Shown piece by piece: positions 25,478-34,946 of a stretch of 64,000 nt of DNA. The translations under genes and the position numbers were made by a program. This stretch comes from Paenibacillus sp. FSL H8-0048 (GTDB lineage Bacteria; Bacillota; Bacilli; Paenibacillales; Paenibacillaceae), in the NCBI RefSeq assembly GCF_038002825.1, contig NZ_JBBODF010000001.1:5518001-5582000 (forward strand). Direction: 5' to 3'. Each line of letters begins with the position of its first letter. Position 1 is the first letter of the stretch. Under the pieces are notes generated by a model, which was given only the letters and a program-made list of their open reading frames with translations, was not told where the DNA came from and did not search any database.

Positions 25478-26932
25478 TTGAAGCAAATCGTCTCATACAA
25501 CAACGGTTGGTTCTCCAACACACGGAGTGATATTTTATCGGGTATGACCGTGGCTATTGCCTTAATTCCTGAAGCGATTGCTTTCTCCATCCTTGCTGGC
25601 GTAAGCCCGATGGTTGGTTTGTACGCCTCCTTCTGTATCGCCATTGTAACAGCCTTCGCCGGCGGGCGGCCGGGGATGATCTCGGCGGCGACAGGAGCGA
25701 TGGCGCTCCTGGTCGGCAGCCTGGTGCTGTCGCATGGCATTGAGTATCTGTTCGCGGCTACGGTGCTGGCTGGTATCCTTCAGATTGTGATGGGACTGCT
25801 GAAGCTGGGGCGGTTCATCACCTTCCTGCCGCAGCCGGTAATGACGGGCTTTGTCAACGCGCTGGCGATTCTGATCTTTATGGCTCAGCTGGTGCATTTC
25901 GAAGGACAGGGCTGGATCATGTACGCATTGGTGGCTCTTACGCTGGTCATCATCTATACGGTTCCCCGGATTACCAAGGCGGTGCCGTCGGCGCTGGTCG
26001 CCATTGTTGTAGTCTCAGTGCTTAGCATTGTGCTAGGTCTGGATGTAAGAACCGTGGGCGATATGGGGACTATTACTTCGGCACTGCCGGTATTCCATCT
26101 GCCGAGCCTTCCCTTGACGCTGGATACGCTGCTGATTATTCTGCCGTATTCGCTCTCTCTTGCGGTAGTCGGATTACTGGAATCGCTGATGACGGCTACG
26201 CTGATTGATGATATCACGGGCACCGGCAGCGATAAGAACCGGGAAGCCAAGGGGCAGGGGCTGGCCAACATCGTAACCGGCTTCTTCGGAGGCATGGCGG
26301 GCTGCGCGATGATCGGCCAGTCGATGGTCAATATGAAATCGGGCGGACGGACACGCCTGTCCACTTTTGTCTCCGGGATCTTCCTATTGTTCCTGATTCT
26401 TGTGCTGGGTGATGTCGTTAAGAAGATTCCGATGGGCGCACTGGTCGGTGTAATGATTATGGTCTGCATCAGCACCTTCGAATGGAAGTCTCTGACCTCC
26501 TTGCGGAGAGTTCCGCTAAGCGATGCCCTGGTCATGGTGGTCACTGTGGTTACAGTAGTAGCGACCGATAACCTGTCGATCGGCGTGCTGTTCGGCGTGC
26601 TGCTGAGTGCTTTGTCTTTTGCCTGGAAAATCGCTTCCCTCCAGCTGAGTGTTCATACTACAGCATCTGTAACGACTTATCGGGTATCGGGTCAGCTGTT
26701 CTTCGGAACCACGAGCCATTTCGTGAATGAATTCATGTATGACAGTGATCCGGCACAGGTCATTATCGATTTCAGCCGTTCCCATGTGTGGGATCAGTCG
26801 GCGGTGGGAGCTATTGCCAAGACGATGGACAAATACGCGGCACTGGGTACTAAGGTCACTCTCACGGGTCTAAATGAAGAAAGTGCCCGGCTGGTGCAGC
26901 GGGTTGGATTGTCGCCCTCGGGCGGCCATTGA
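25478..26932 (+). CDS. SulP-family anion transporter with STAS domain
   Basis: The 484-residue protein starts at a TTG with GGGAGGAA upstream. It has about ten to twelve membrane segments beginning with the family motif DILSGMTVAIALIPEAIAFSILAGVSPMVGLYASF (split by two helices), a conserved GMAGCAMIGQSMVNMKSGG segment, and a C-terminal STAS domain (about 390-480, VIIDFSRSHVWDQSAVGAI). Family members carry sulfate, bicarbonate or dicarboxylates. The ion here is not evident; the nearby gene upstream belongs to aromatic synthesis, from which it is separated by 41 bases, so read-through is likely. Confidence 0.92.
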   Translation: MKQIVSYNNGWFSNTRSDILSGMTVAIALIPEAIAFSILAGVSPMVGLYASFCIAIVTAFAGGRPGMISAATGAMALLVGSLVLSHGIEYLFAATVLAGILQIVMGLLKLGRFITFLPQPVMTGFVNALAILIFMAQLVHFEGQGWIMYALVALTLVIIYTVPRITKAVPSALVAIVVVSVLSIVLGLDVRTVGDMGTITSALPVFHLPSLPLTLDTLLIILPYSLSLAVVGLLESLMTATLIDDITGTGSDKNREAKGQGLANIVTGFFGGMAGCAMIGQSMVNMKSGGRTRLSTFVSGIFLLFLILVLGDVVKKIPMGALVGVMIMVCISTFEWKSLTSLRRVPLSDALVMVVTVVTVVATDNLSIGVLFGVLLSALSFAWKIASLQLSVHTTASVTTYRVSGQLFFGTTSHFVNEFMYDSDPAQVIIDFSRSHVWDQSAVGAIAKTMDKYAALGTKVTLTGLNEESARLVQRVGLSPSGGH

Positions 26933-27143
26933 CGGATCAAGGACAGAAGGCTGTTTTTGGAGCGGTTGGGCTTCAGAAGCAGTCTTTTTTTCGAATTGTT
27001 CAAAATTTAATCGTTTGTACCCCTTTGGAAAAGGATTTTTAAAAAGTTTGTCGAAATTTTCCGGTAGAGGGACATTTGTCATTGCTTCTTCGGATGGCCC
27101 TACTATAACTACGCAATTGTGATGCGCGAAAGGGAAGGCCTCC

Positions 27144-28901
27144 ATGTTTTCTTTTATCCGAACCAGACTGATTGCCCGTATTCTGTGTGTTATGACTTTA
27201 GTGATTCTCTGCATTACAGCAGGCAATGCCGCCATTCAGTGGGTGAACACCGGATCAGCGGTCAAAGGGACGATCAGCAGCTACAACATGAGTATTGCCA
27301 GCCATTATGTGACGCAGATTGATGCCGGGCGCTACAGTGAATTCCTGGCCGATCCGCAGCAGTCGGACCTGTATTGGTCGCTCCGTCATGAACTGGATCA
27401 GTTCCGGAAGTCGATTGGTGCCCGTTATGTATATTTTGTGCGGATTGATGATGCCCGCCAGCCGCAGCTAATGATTGACGGCAGGCCGGAGGGAGACCCG
27501 CTGGCTTCGGGGATTAATGAGAGTACCGATATGCCAGCGGCCGCAGTTACGGCTGTGCTTGCCGGGGAGAATGCCAGCACGCCGCTGATCAGCAATCCTG
27601 AATACGGAGATTATATCTCGGCATTCGTTCCTATGAAGGACACCGCCGGGAAGCTGGTCGGGGCGCTGGGCATTGATACGGATGTGGCTGTGCTGAGTAC
27701 GCTGACCCGTGATGTCCTGATCGAGAGCCTGCCGCTCTATAGTATTATTCTGGCTCTGTCTCTGGGCGCACTCGCGGTGCTGGCATGGTTCGTATCCAGG
27801 TCATTGCGTCCGCTGAAGACGATTACGCAGAGTGCGGGCAAGATGGCTGAAGGAGAGCTCGCTGGGGCTGCCCGTATCCTGCATTCCCGTCCGGTCACCT
27901 CCCGGGATGAGATTGGCAGGGCTTATCAGGCGATGCTCCAGATGTCAGGGGATCTGAATGCCAGAGTGCGGGGGATGGTGTCCGGGGTGTCTACCGCATC
28001 CGACAGTCTCTACGGCTCCTCCGAGACCTTCGCCAGGAATGCCGATGATGTGCTGAAGATGAGTGAGACGGTGAGCGGCAGAATCAGCGATATCCATGCG
28101 GGGGCTAACTCGCAGACGGAAGGCGCACAGAGCAGCGCTGTGGCTATGGATGAGATGGCACTGGGCATCTCGCGCATCTCGGAGGCCTCGGCTGCGGTCT
28201 CGGAATTCGCAGTCAAGGCGCTGGACATTGCAGAGGCGTCCCAGACGGCTATGAACCACACCAATCAGCAGATGAAGTCGATCTCTATATCCACCGGGGA
28301 GACGCTGGATATTGTGCTGCGGTTGCAAGGGTATATGGATGAGATTGAAGGCGCGCTGGCTGCGATCAGGCAGTCTGCAGATCAGACGAAGCTGCTGGCG
28401 CTCAATGCCTCGATTGAGGCGGCGCGTGCGGGGGAGCACGGCAGAGGCTTCACTGTCGTAGCCGGTGAAGTACGCAAGCTGGCAGAAGGCTCCGCTGCCT
28501 CGGCCGAGCGGGTAGCCGAGCTGCTGCTGCATATCAGCCAGGCTTCGGCGAGCATCGGGGTACAGATGACGGAAGCGTCTGCTGAAGTGAAGGAAGGGGT
28601 GCGGATGTCAGCCGAGGCGGAGGCTGCTCTGCTGGAGGCATCCGCCGCCTTCCGGGAGGTGGCCGGACAGATCATTGATGTGTCGGCGACAGCGGAGCAG
28701 CTCTCCGCCGGCTCGGAGGAGGTTGCGGCAGCGGTGGGCAGCATGGCGGATATTGCCGGAGAGGTCTCGGAGCAGACCCGGGAGATCCGTGAGCTGACCG
28801 ATCTGCAATTGGCGCGAATCAAAGAAGTCTATGAGGCTTCACTAAGCGTCAGCGCGAGTACGGGCGATCTGCGGGAGGCCATCCGGCAGGTGAATGTATA
28901 A
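27144..28901 (+). CDS. Methyl-accepting chemotaxis protein
   Basis: The 585-residue receptor has a first membrane helix near residues 9-31, an extracellular Cache-like sensor to about 190, a second helix (LYSIILALSLGALAVLAWFV), a HAMP domain (SRSLRPLKTITQSAGKMAEG), and a long coiled-coil cytoplasmic part with the signalling tip DQTKLLALNASIEAARAGEHGRGF. The tip contacts CheA and CheW. AAGGGAAGG precedes the ATG. It stands alone, with no chemotaxis genes beside it, and its ligand is unknown. Confidence 0.93.
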   Translation: MFSFIRTRLIARILCVMTLVILCITAGNAAIQWVNTGSAVKGTISSYNMSIASHYVTQIDAGRYSEFLADPQQSDLYWSLRHELDQFRKSIGARYVYFVRIDDARQPQLMIDGRPEGDPLASGINESTDMPAAAVTAVLAGENASTPLISNPEYGDYISAFVPMKDTAGKLVGALGIDTDVAVLSTLTRDVLIESLPLYSIILALSLGALAVLAWFVSRSLRPLKTITQSAGKMAEGELAGAARILHSRPVTSRDEIGRAYQAMLQMSGDLNARVRGMVSGVSTASDSLYGSSETFARNADDVLKMSETVSGRISDIHAGANSQTEGAQSSAVAMDEMALGISRISEASAAVSEFAVKALDIAEASQTAMNHTNQQMKSISISTGETLDIVLRLQGYMDEIEGALAAIRQSADQTKLLALNASIEAARAGEHGRGFTVVAGEVRKLAEGSAASAERVAELLLHISQASASIGVQMTEASAEVKEGVRMSAEAEAALLEASAAFREVAGQIIDVSATAEQLSAGSEEVAAAVGSMADIAGEVSEQTREIRELTDLQLARIKEVYEASLSVSASTGDLREAIRQVNV

Positions 28902-29013
28902 GGCAAGAGGTTCAGTGGGCTTGATCTATATATTGCCCGGAGTGGATACAGGATTAGCAGATGTTATGCCCTCCAGCTTTCAAAAGCTTACGACTATTGG
29001 TATGATTACAAGG

Positions 29014-29026
29014 GATGTTGAACATC
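29014..29026. promoter_or_regulatory. Palindrome upstream of deoC, possible operator
   Basis: GATGTT-G-AACATC is a perfect 6+6 inverted repeat 29 bases upstream of the deoC start. Its position suits a repressor site, for instance of a DeoR/CggR-type regulator, but no regulator gene is adjacent. Confidence 0.35.
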
Positions 29027-29054
29027 TATTACCGATTATATGGAGGAATTGAAC

Positions 29055-29732
29055 ATGAGTGAAACTACAATATCCGGGATTATTGATCATACGCTGCTGA
29101 AGGCGGATGCCCGGAAAGACGATATTATCAAGCTTGCCGAAGAGGCTAAAGCCTACAAATTCGCCTCTGTGTGTGTGAATCCGGCTTGGGTAGCTACTGC
29201 GCATGCTGTGCTAAAGGATACGCCAGAAGTGAAGGTGTGTACAGTAATCGGCTTCCCGCTGGGGGCATCGACGCCTGAGACGAAGGCTTTTGAGACGAAG
29301 GATGCCATTGCGAACGGCGCCGGTGAGGTGGATATGGTCATTAATATCGGCGCACTGAAGGACGGCAATGACGAGCTGGTCAAGCGCGATATGGTTGCTG
29401 TAGTCGAAGCCGCGCGCGGCAAAGCGCTGACCAAGGTCATTATTGAGGCCTGCCTGCTGACTGAAGAGGAGAAGGTCCGTGCCTGCAAGCTTGCTGTAGA
29501 AGCGGGAGCAGACTTCGTGAAGACTTCGACCGGCTTCTCGACCGGCGGGGCAACGAAGGAAGATATCGCCCTGATGCGGGCAACGGTCGGACCGGAGATC
29601 GGCGTGAAGGCTTCCGGCGGAGTCCGCAGCGCAGAGGATGCGATGGTGATGATCGGCGCAGGCGCCAGCCGGATCGGCACCAGCGGCGGTGTAGCCATCG
29701 CCAAGGGCGAGCAGAGCCAGAGCGGCTACTAA
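29055..29732 (+). CDS. deoC: Deoxyribose-phosphate aldolase
   Basis: The ATG at 29055 is chosen because TGGAGGAA lies eight bases upstream. The 225-residue protein matches DeoC throughout: IDHTLLKADA at the start, VCTVIGFPLG, EVDMVINIGALKDG, the Schiff-base lysine in VKTSTGFSTGGAT, and KASGGVRSAEDA. It splits 2-deoxyribose 5-phosphate into glyceraldehyde 3-phosphate and acetaldehyde in nucleoside breakdown. It is a single-gene unit with its own terminator; no other deo genes lie nearby. Confidence 0.97.
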   Translation: MSETTISGIIDHTLLKADARKDDIIKLAEEAKAYKFASVCVNPAWVATAHAVLKDTPEVKVCTVIGFPLGASTPETKAFETKDAIANGAGEVDMVINIGALKDGNDELVKRDMVAVVEAARGKALTKVIIEACLLTEEEKVRACKLAVEAGADFVKTSTGFSTGGATKEDIALMRATVGPEIGVKASGGVRSAEDAMVMIGAGASRIGTSGGVAIAKGEQSQSGY

Positions 29733-29754
29733 GCATAGGTGAGTTAAACACATA

Positions 29755-29803
29755 GAAACGGCTGCGGCCTCCTTGAGTTCAAGGGAGCCGCAGCCGTTTT
29801 GTG
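29755..29803 (+). terminator. Rho-independent terminator of deoC
   Basis: ACGGCTGCGGC and GCCGCAGCCGT form an 11-bp stem with an inner CTCCTT/AAGGGA pairing, followed by TTTGTGTTT. Confidence 0.9.
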
Positions 29804-29877
29804 TTTAGAGGAAGTAGGGTAGGTGGATTTACTCCGACTATTAATGAAAGGATGAGAGCTGGAGAACCACTTTTTAA

Positions 29878-30282
29878 TTAATTGTATTTAAGGGTGCTTA
29901 ACAAATTAATAAAAGTTATATAAAAAGGATATGTAACCATAGCACCAATAGCAAGGAGTCCATGCACTGGAGGAACCATTTCAGCAGGATTCACATTTGG
30001 CCATATTGCGGTAAAAACAAATACGAAAATGGCGAAGTATGGCAACCATAGAATTGCCGTGAAATAATTTAATTTAGATTCTTTAAAATGTTTGTTGGTA
30101 TAAAAAACGAAGAAAGCCGTGCCTAATATAAAAAATATTATATTAAAAATTGAGACCAATCTATTTGTAAAAACGAAATCTAAACCAGTTGTCCTACTCA
30201 ATCTATTTACATTCCCCATTAATTGTAATTCAATGAATAATAATAAAGCATACATACAACTGATATTATTGAGCTTTAGCAT
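29878..30282 (-). CDS. Small AT-rich membrane protein, function unknown
   Basis: The start at 30282 (MLKLNNIS) has GAGGGG eight bases upstream on the minus strand; the frame is open further but without a ribosome site. The 134-residue product has about four hydrophobic helices (near residues 6-22, 44-62, 75-96, 107-130) and ends TLKYN. No family is recognised. The gene is far richer in A and T than its neighbours, suggesting recent acquisition or weak expression. It is flanked by the deoC terminator on one side and a TGCA-palindrome pair on the other. Confidence 0.6.
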   Translation of the reverse strand: MLKLNNISCMYALLLFIELQLMGNVNRLSRTTGLDFVFTNRLVSIFNIIFFILGTAFFVFYTNKHFKESKLNYFTAILWLPYFAIFVFVFTAIWPNVNPAEMVPPVHGLLAIGAMVTYPFYITFINLLSTLKYN

Positions 30283-30391
30283 AGTTAATCCCCTCGCCCC
30301 ATTTCCATATATATTCCAGGTAGCCGATTTTATGAATGATCTATGGTTGAGGGGCAAGGCAGTAGGCATTATTGAAGGTTGATTTCCAGGG

Positions 30392-30460
30392 AATAAATAA
30401 TGCAACCTTCTACCACAATCAGTAAAAGTTATAGAAGAATTCTGCAAAATATGCAACAAT
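30392..30460. repeat. Phased TGCA palindrome pair, 2 units
   Basis: A full TGCA-N5-TGCA core is centred at 30449 and a half-decayed one (AATA-N5-TGCA) at 30398, 51 bp apart. The wider context (TTCTGCAAAATATGCAACAAT) matches the arrays at 484, 45565 and 58072. The gap 30283-30524 holds nothing else recognisable. Confidence 0.65.
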
Positions 30461-30524
30461 GCTCTCTATATAACTGATCGGTGAGAGAGAAATGACTGTT
30501 CAATTCCCCCCTTACCGAGCCCCC

Positions 30525-31805
30525 TTAAACCAGCCCCTTATCCATCGCCTTGCCGATCAGCGTAGCGAACAGGCTGTTGGACCAGGCGAACCATTCGCGC
30601 GAGAAGTCGGCCGGATTATCCGGGTGGAAGCCTTCGTGCATGTAGCCGGTATCGGCGTCGGTGCGGATCAGCATGTCGATCAGCGCCTTGATCTCCTCAT
30701 CGTTATCCGCCGTCAGCGCCTGCATCGAGAGTGCCATATGCCAGACGTAACCGCCCGGGGTGTGCGGACTGCCGATGCCCTTGGCGTGCTTGCCCTCGAA
30801 ATAGAAGGGGTTATCGAAGCTGAGCGCGAACCGGCGGGTATTCTGATAAATCTCATCCTCCACGCCCACGTAACCAATGTAAGGAATAGAGATCAGCCCC
30901 GGGGTTCCGGCATCGTCCATCAGCGAGTAGTTGCCGTAACCGTCCGTCTCATAGGCATAGATTCTGCCGTATTTCGGATGGTTCACGATGCCGTAGGTGC
31001 GGATGCCGAAGTCGATCTCCTTGCGCAGCTTCGCCGCTCTCGCCGCCAGCCGCTCGTCCTGGTAGACCTCGCTGGCCATCTCGCCGATATACCCCAGAAT
31101 GACTACAGCGAACATATTCGAGGGAATATTGTAGCCGAATTCGCAGCTATCATCGCTCGGGCGGAAGCCCGACCAGCTCATCCCCGTATAGTTGACCGGC
31201 ATTCCCCGGCCCTCATTCTGCAAGGTCTCGGTATCCTTCAGCGTCTGGCGGATGAAGTGGTACGGAGACTTCTCCCCGTGGCGCTGCTCAGTCTCAATCG
31301 TGTTTACAATCGAGGTCAGCGCCTGATAGCAGGCGGCATCGAAGATGTCGGTCTGCTCCGCTTCCTTCCAGTACATATAAGCCAGTTGAACGACGAAGCA
31401 GAGAGAGTCCAGCTCATATTTGCGCTCCCACATCCATGGGTTTAGATTACAGTCGTCCGTGTCGCGGTAATGCTTGTCATTAGCCGTCTCGTTGAAGGCA
31501 TTGGTGTACGGATCAATATTTACATAGAACATCTGGCGGGCAATCAGGCCGCGGAGAATCCGCTGCAATTCAGGATCATTTTTGGCAAAAGGAATATAGT
31601 GCCGCACCTGCTCCGTCGAATCGCGCAGCCACATGGCAGGAATATCGCCGGTGAACACGAAGGTCGTGCCGTCATCCAGCAGCTTGGTTGTGGTCTCCAG
31701 CGTGTTCGGGAAGCAGTTGCGGAACAACTGCTGCAGTTTCGGGTGATGCGCTAGCCGTTCATCGGCCTCATTCAGATAGGCGGTAATGGAAGCGGGCAAG
31801 TTCAT
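30525..31805 (-). CDS. GH125 exo-alpha-1,6-mannosidase
   Basis: The 426-residue cytosolic protein matches GH125 (DUF1237): TTTKLLDDGTTFVFTGDIPAMWLRDS, DPYTNAFNE, DDCNLNPWMWERKYELDSL, SGFRPSDDSCEFGYNIPSNMF (split motif) and SPHTPGGYVWHMALSMQAL. The conserved acidic residues of this inverting family are present in these segments. It should remove terminal alpha-1,6-linked mannose without a metal. It follows the GH38 gene by 27 bases on the minus strand, the same pairing seen in N-glycan-degrading loci of streptococci and clostridia. Confidence 0.93.
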   Translation of the reverse strand: MNLPASITAYLNEADERLAHHPKLQQLFRNCFPNTLETTTKLLDDGTTFVFTGDIPAMWLRDSTEQVRHYIPFAKNDPELQRILRGLIARQMFYVNIDPYTNAFNETANDKHYRDTDDCNLNPWMWERKYELDSLCFVVQLAYMYWKEAEQTDIFDAACYQALTSIVNTIETEQRHGEKSPYHFIRQTLKDTETLQNEGRGMPVNYTGMSWSGFRPSDDSCEFGYNIPSNMFAVVILGYIGEMASEVYQDERLAARAAKLRKEIDFGIRTYGIVNHPKYGRIYAYETDGYGNYSLMDDAGTPGLISIPYIGYVGVEDEIYQNTRRFALSFDNPFYFEGKHAKGIGSPHTPGGYVWHMALSMQALTADNDEEIKALIDMLIRTDADTGYMHEGFHPDNPADFSREWFAWSNSLFATLIGKAMDKGLV

Positions 31806-31832
31806 AGTATAACTCCTCCTGGCATAGTGAAT

Positions 31833-34589
31833 TTAGGGTTGTGCAGGTTTCAGGGCATAGGTGACGATTTGAGCTTTGCCGACAGAGCGGCGCAGAGTGC
31901 CTCCATCCAGGGCTTCCTGCTGCTTGCGCCGTTCCAGAATATCACTGGCATATACGGCCTCCACCGGAAAATGCGGCGTAAGCGCAAGCTCTTGCTCTAC
32001 TCCCGCCAGATTGTACCAGCGCAGGATAATGTCCTCATGGTCTGCGGACATTTTGCAGGCGGACAGTGCCAGGGTGCGGCCCTGCCACTCTAGCGGCTGA
32101 TAAACCGCAGGGAGGGAGCCCTCCTGCCAGCCGGTCTGGACCGTGAACCAAGGCACCTGGTACTGGTAGGCCCAGGCACAAGCCTCCGTCCAGTCTGCAT
32201 CCCCGGCAAAGGGACGAATCGCGAATTCCACGGTCTGCTCGCCAAGGCATTGTGCTTCCGGTGTAGGGAACACACCCCAGTCGCCCAGCTCCGATACGCT
32301 GCGCAGCAGGGTAACGGCAATCGTATTGCTGCCGTCCCGCAGCACCTCGTATTCGTTCAGTCCCTTGTTGGCCACCAGCAGTCCGGTGCTGCCGTCCGAT
32401 ACGCTGACATAAGCCTGCTGGTGCTGGGCATTGCTCGGATTGATCCAGTCTGCGGCCGGCTCAATCTCACGTTCGGCAGCTTCGAAGATGGAATCGGCCC
32501 GCAGGGTGGAAGCGGCCAGCCCGGTAGGGAAAAGCACGCGCAGCCGGTGGTCCTTGGCCTGATTATTGAACGCGGCCGAGACCTGAACGCCGGTCCCGCC
32601 GGCCTCCAGGCTGATCCGGGTCACGATCCGCAGCGGCACCTGCTCCGTAGAGCGTCCGGCCTTGCGCTGCCGGAACGGCACCATTCTGCGCTTCTCATCC
32701 TCGAACGAAGCATCGGCGGAGACCGGAATCGTCCACTCGTGCACAATTTCATACGTGATGCGGTAAGGCTCATGCTCGGCAAGCGAGATGCGGGCAGCGA
32801 GGCCCTTGGTCGTCAGTGCAGCATCGCCCTCCGGCTGGCGGAACACATATTCATTGCCGATATCGCCGCAGTTCTCATAGACGCCGAGTCCAGTGAAGCT
32901 GCGGCCCGTCCGCTTGTCGGCCACATCATAAGAACCGTCTTCGCGGATACGGACAGCCAGGAATTCATTCTCCATCCCCCGTTCCAGCAGCTTAAGCGGG
33001 CCCTCAGCAGCAGCCCCGGCGGATTCATCCGCCGATTCTACCCAGGCGTAGGTGCTGTAGCCTAACGCTGGCACCTGTGCGGCCTCGAAGGTCAGCCGGA
33101 CCATCCGGGCCATATAAGGCTTGCGGAACTGGTCATCCGGCAGCTCATAGCCGAACCGGGTGCAGAGATCCTCCGCCTTGCAAGCCACGCTCCGCCCTTC
33201 AGCATCGAGCAGCCGCCCGCGCGTAAGGTCAAGCGGAAGCTGATCCAGCGCTTCAGCAATCGCCGCCGGATTCGGTCCTTCCTTGAAGTAACGCTTGGCG
33301 AAGATCACCTCCACGCTTACTGTTCCGCTGCGCTCCCAGCCGGTAGTATTGAACACCGTCACCGGCCGGGCCGATTCGCTCCAGGCCGCGACCTTCCGGG
33401 TGCCAATCTGTGCGGAGACCGCTTTCAGACTGTCTTCTATAATAGCTTCGCCGGCATGGCGGCTCTTCTCGAAGCGGCTGATCATCTCGCGGTGGACCTC
33501 ATCCACACTGCAGCCGCAGATGCTGTCATGCGGGTGATTCTGCATCAGCGTCTTCCAAGCGTAGGTCAGCAGGGCATGGGGATAAGCCTGCCCGCTGACC
33601 AGGTAAGCGAGTGCCGCCAGCGGCTCAGCGCCCTTCTCCAGCAGCGTCTGGCCCTGCTGGTTGAGCTGCTTCAGGTAGACGCGGGCAGAAGCGGTATTCA
33701 CCAGCGTCCCCCAGCCGTCCGTATGCTGGCTGCGCAGCTCGCCGTGCACGGTGACCAGATCCTCAGGAAGCGAAGGGGCCAGTGCCTTCAGATACTCCTC
33801 GAAGCTGGAATGGACAAAGTCCGTATCCGGGTACAGCTTCCGGGCCGTCTCCAGCGCATCCGCGAGATCACGCTGCACCGGCTGATGATCACAGCCGTTC
33901 ATGAACAGCAGCTCCGGGGTGGAGGCGTATTTGCCGGCATCTGCTATTTTTTTGTCCCAGAAAACCTTAGCTTCCGCGGCATCCACCGGCACCTCATTGC
34001 CGTTGCTGTACCAGTTCGCAAACAGTAATCCAAGTACAACCGAGCCATCCGGGGATTCCCAGTACATCTCGGAGTAAGGCGACTCATAGCTGGTGCTGTT
34101 CAGCTCGCCGACCATATTATCGAAGCCTGTCGGCTTCACGCCGCGGCCGAACACCGCGGTCTCGATGTCAGCCTGCTTGAGCAGCTGGGGGGCTTGGCCC
34201 ATATTGCCGAAGGAATCGGGGAAGTAGCCGAGCTTCGAGATCACGCCATATTTTGCCGCATCCTGATGGCCGATCAGCAGATTGCGCACATTGGCCTCGG
34301 AGCTGGTCAGGAATTCATCCTGGAGCACATACCAGGGACCGATGACAATCCGGCCTTCGCGGATGAACCGCTCCAGCTGCTCTCTTTTCTCAGGATGCAC
34401 TTGCAGATAGTCTTCAATAATTATGGTCTGTCCGTCCAGGTGGAAGTACCGGTAGCGCTCGTCCTGCTCCAGCGTCTCCAGCAGCTCGTTCATCAGCTTC
34501 GCCAGCAGCACATGGTGACGCTCATAAGGCATATACCATTCCCGGTCCCAATGGGTGTGTGAGATCAGGTGGGCAGTTGTACGGGTCAT
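31833..34589 (-). CDS. GH38 alpha-mannosidase (MngB-like size)
   Basis: The 918-residue enzyme has zinc-binding SHTHWDREWYMPYE at its N terminus, nucleophile Asp in GYFPDSFGNMGQAPQLL, and a conserved MQNHPHDSICGCSVDEVH segment, followed by the helical and beta-sandwich C-terminal domains of GH38. No signal peptide, so it acts in the cytosol on imported manno-oligosaccharides. It is the first gene of a minus-strand pair with GH125 and is divergent from the LplB-type permease gene; the 357-base gap holds the promoters of both units. Confidence 0.94.
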   Translation of the reverse strand: MTRTTAHLISHTHWDREWYMPYERHHVLLAKLMNELLETLEQDERYRYFHLDGQTIIIEDYLQVHPEKREQLERFIREGRIVIGPWYVLQDEFLTSSEANVRNLLIGHQDAAKYGVISKLGYFPDSFGNMGQAPQLLKQADIETAVFGRGVKPTGFDNMVGELNSTSYESPYSEMYWESPDGSVVLGLLFANWYSNGNEVPVDAAEAKVFWDKKIADAGKYASTPELLFMNGCDHQPVQRDLADALETARKLYPDTDFVHSSFEEYLKALAPSLPEDLVTVHGELRSQHTDGWGTLVNTASARVYLKQLNQQGQTLLEKGAEPLAALAYLVSGQAYPHALLTYAWKTLMQNHPHDSICGCSVDEVHREMISRFEKSRHAGEAIIEDSLKAVSAQIGTRKVAAWSESARPVTVFNTTGWERSGTVSVEVIFAKRYFKEGPNPAAIAEALDQLPLDLTRGRLLDAEGRSVACKAEDLCTRFGYELPDDQFRKPYMARMVRLTFEAAQVPALGYSTYAWVESADESAGAAAEGPLKLLERGMENEFLAVRIREDGSYDVADKRTGRSFTGLGVYENCGDIGNEYVFRQPEGDAALTTKGLAARISLAEHEPYRITYEIVHEWTIPVSADASFEDEKRRMVPFRQRKAGRSTEQVPLRIVTRISLEAGGTGVQVSAAFNNQAKDHRLRVLFPTGLAASTLRADSIFEAAEREIEPAADWINPSNAQHQQAYVSVSDGSTGLLVANKGLNEYEVLRDGSNTIAVTLLRSVSELGDWGVFPTPEAQCLGEQTVEFAIRPFAGDADWTEACAWAYQYQVPWFTVQTGWQEGSLPAVYQPLEWQGRTLALSACKMSADHEDIILRWYNLAGVEQELALTPHFPVEAVYASDILERRKQQEALDGGTLRRSVGKAQIVTYALKPAQP

Positions 34590-34844
34590 GACAGAAACCT
34601 CCTATATGTCAGTCGGGTGTTGTAGCGTTGGCATTCGTAGCAAATGTTTGCATACCTGCCGGGGGAGCACAATATGTAACTTTTGCAGGGGGGAGGAGGG
34701 TTCATAATTCACACATTTACCGCAGACAGCGGGGAGCAGCGCAGACAAGCTATTCAGCCCGTAAGCCCCGTAGCAGCGCGGTTTTACACTTGGTTAACAT
34801 GACAATGCACAACCTACATATTTACGATGTCAGCTTAGTTTCTC

Positions 34845-34870
34845 TACAATTTGGGATGTAAGCGTTAGCA
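34845..34870 (+). promoter_or_regulatory. Promoter -10 and cre-like catabolite repression site
   Basis: TACAAT (34845-34850) with a weak -35 (TTACGA, 34822-34827) is followed at once by ATGTAAGCGTTAGCA (34856-34870), which fits the CcpA cre consensus TGWAANCGNTNWCA at 13 of 14 positions. Lying at the expected transcription start of the mannoside transport operon, it would give glucose repression. The rest of the gap 34590-34946 shows no gene. Confidence 0.6.
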
Positions 34871-34946
34871 GGAGAGGCCATAGCAAGAATGCGAAGCGGA
34901 TACAGATTTATGTGTAATGAAAACTAACATAGAGAGGAGTGGGAGA

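Noticed and set aside
26940..26995. Terminator after the SulP gene
   Set aside because: A T run is present but the preceding inverted repeat is too weak to call.
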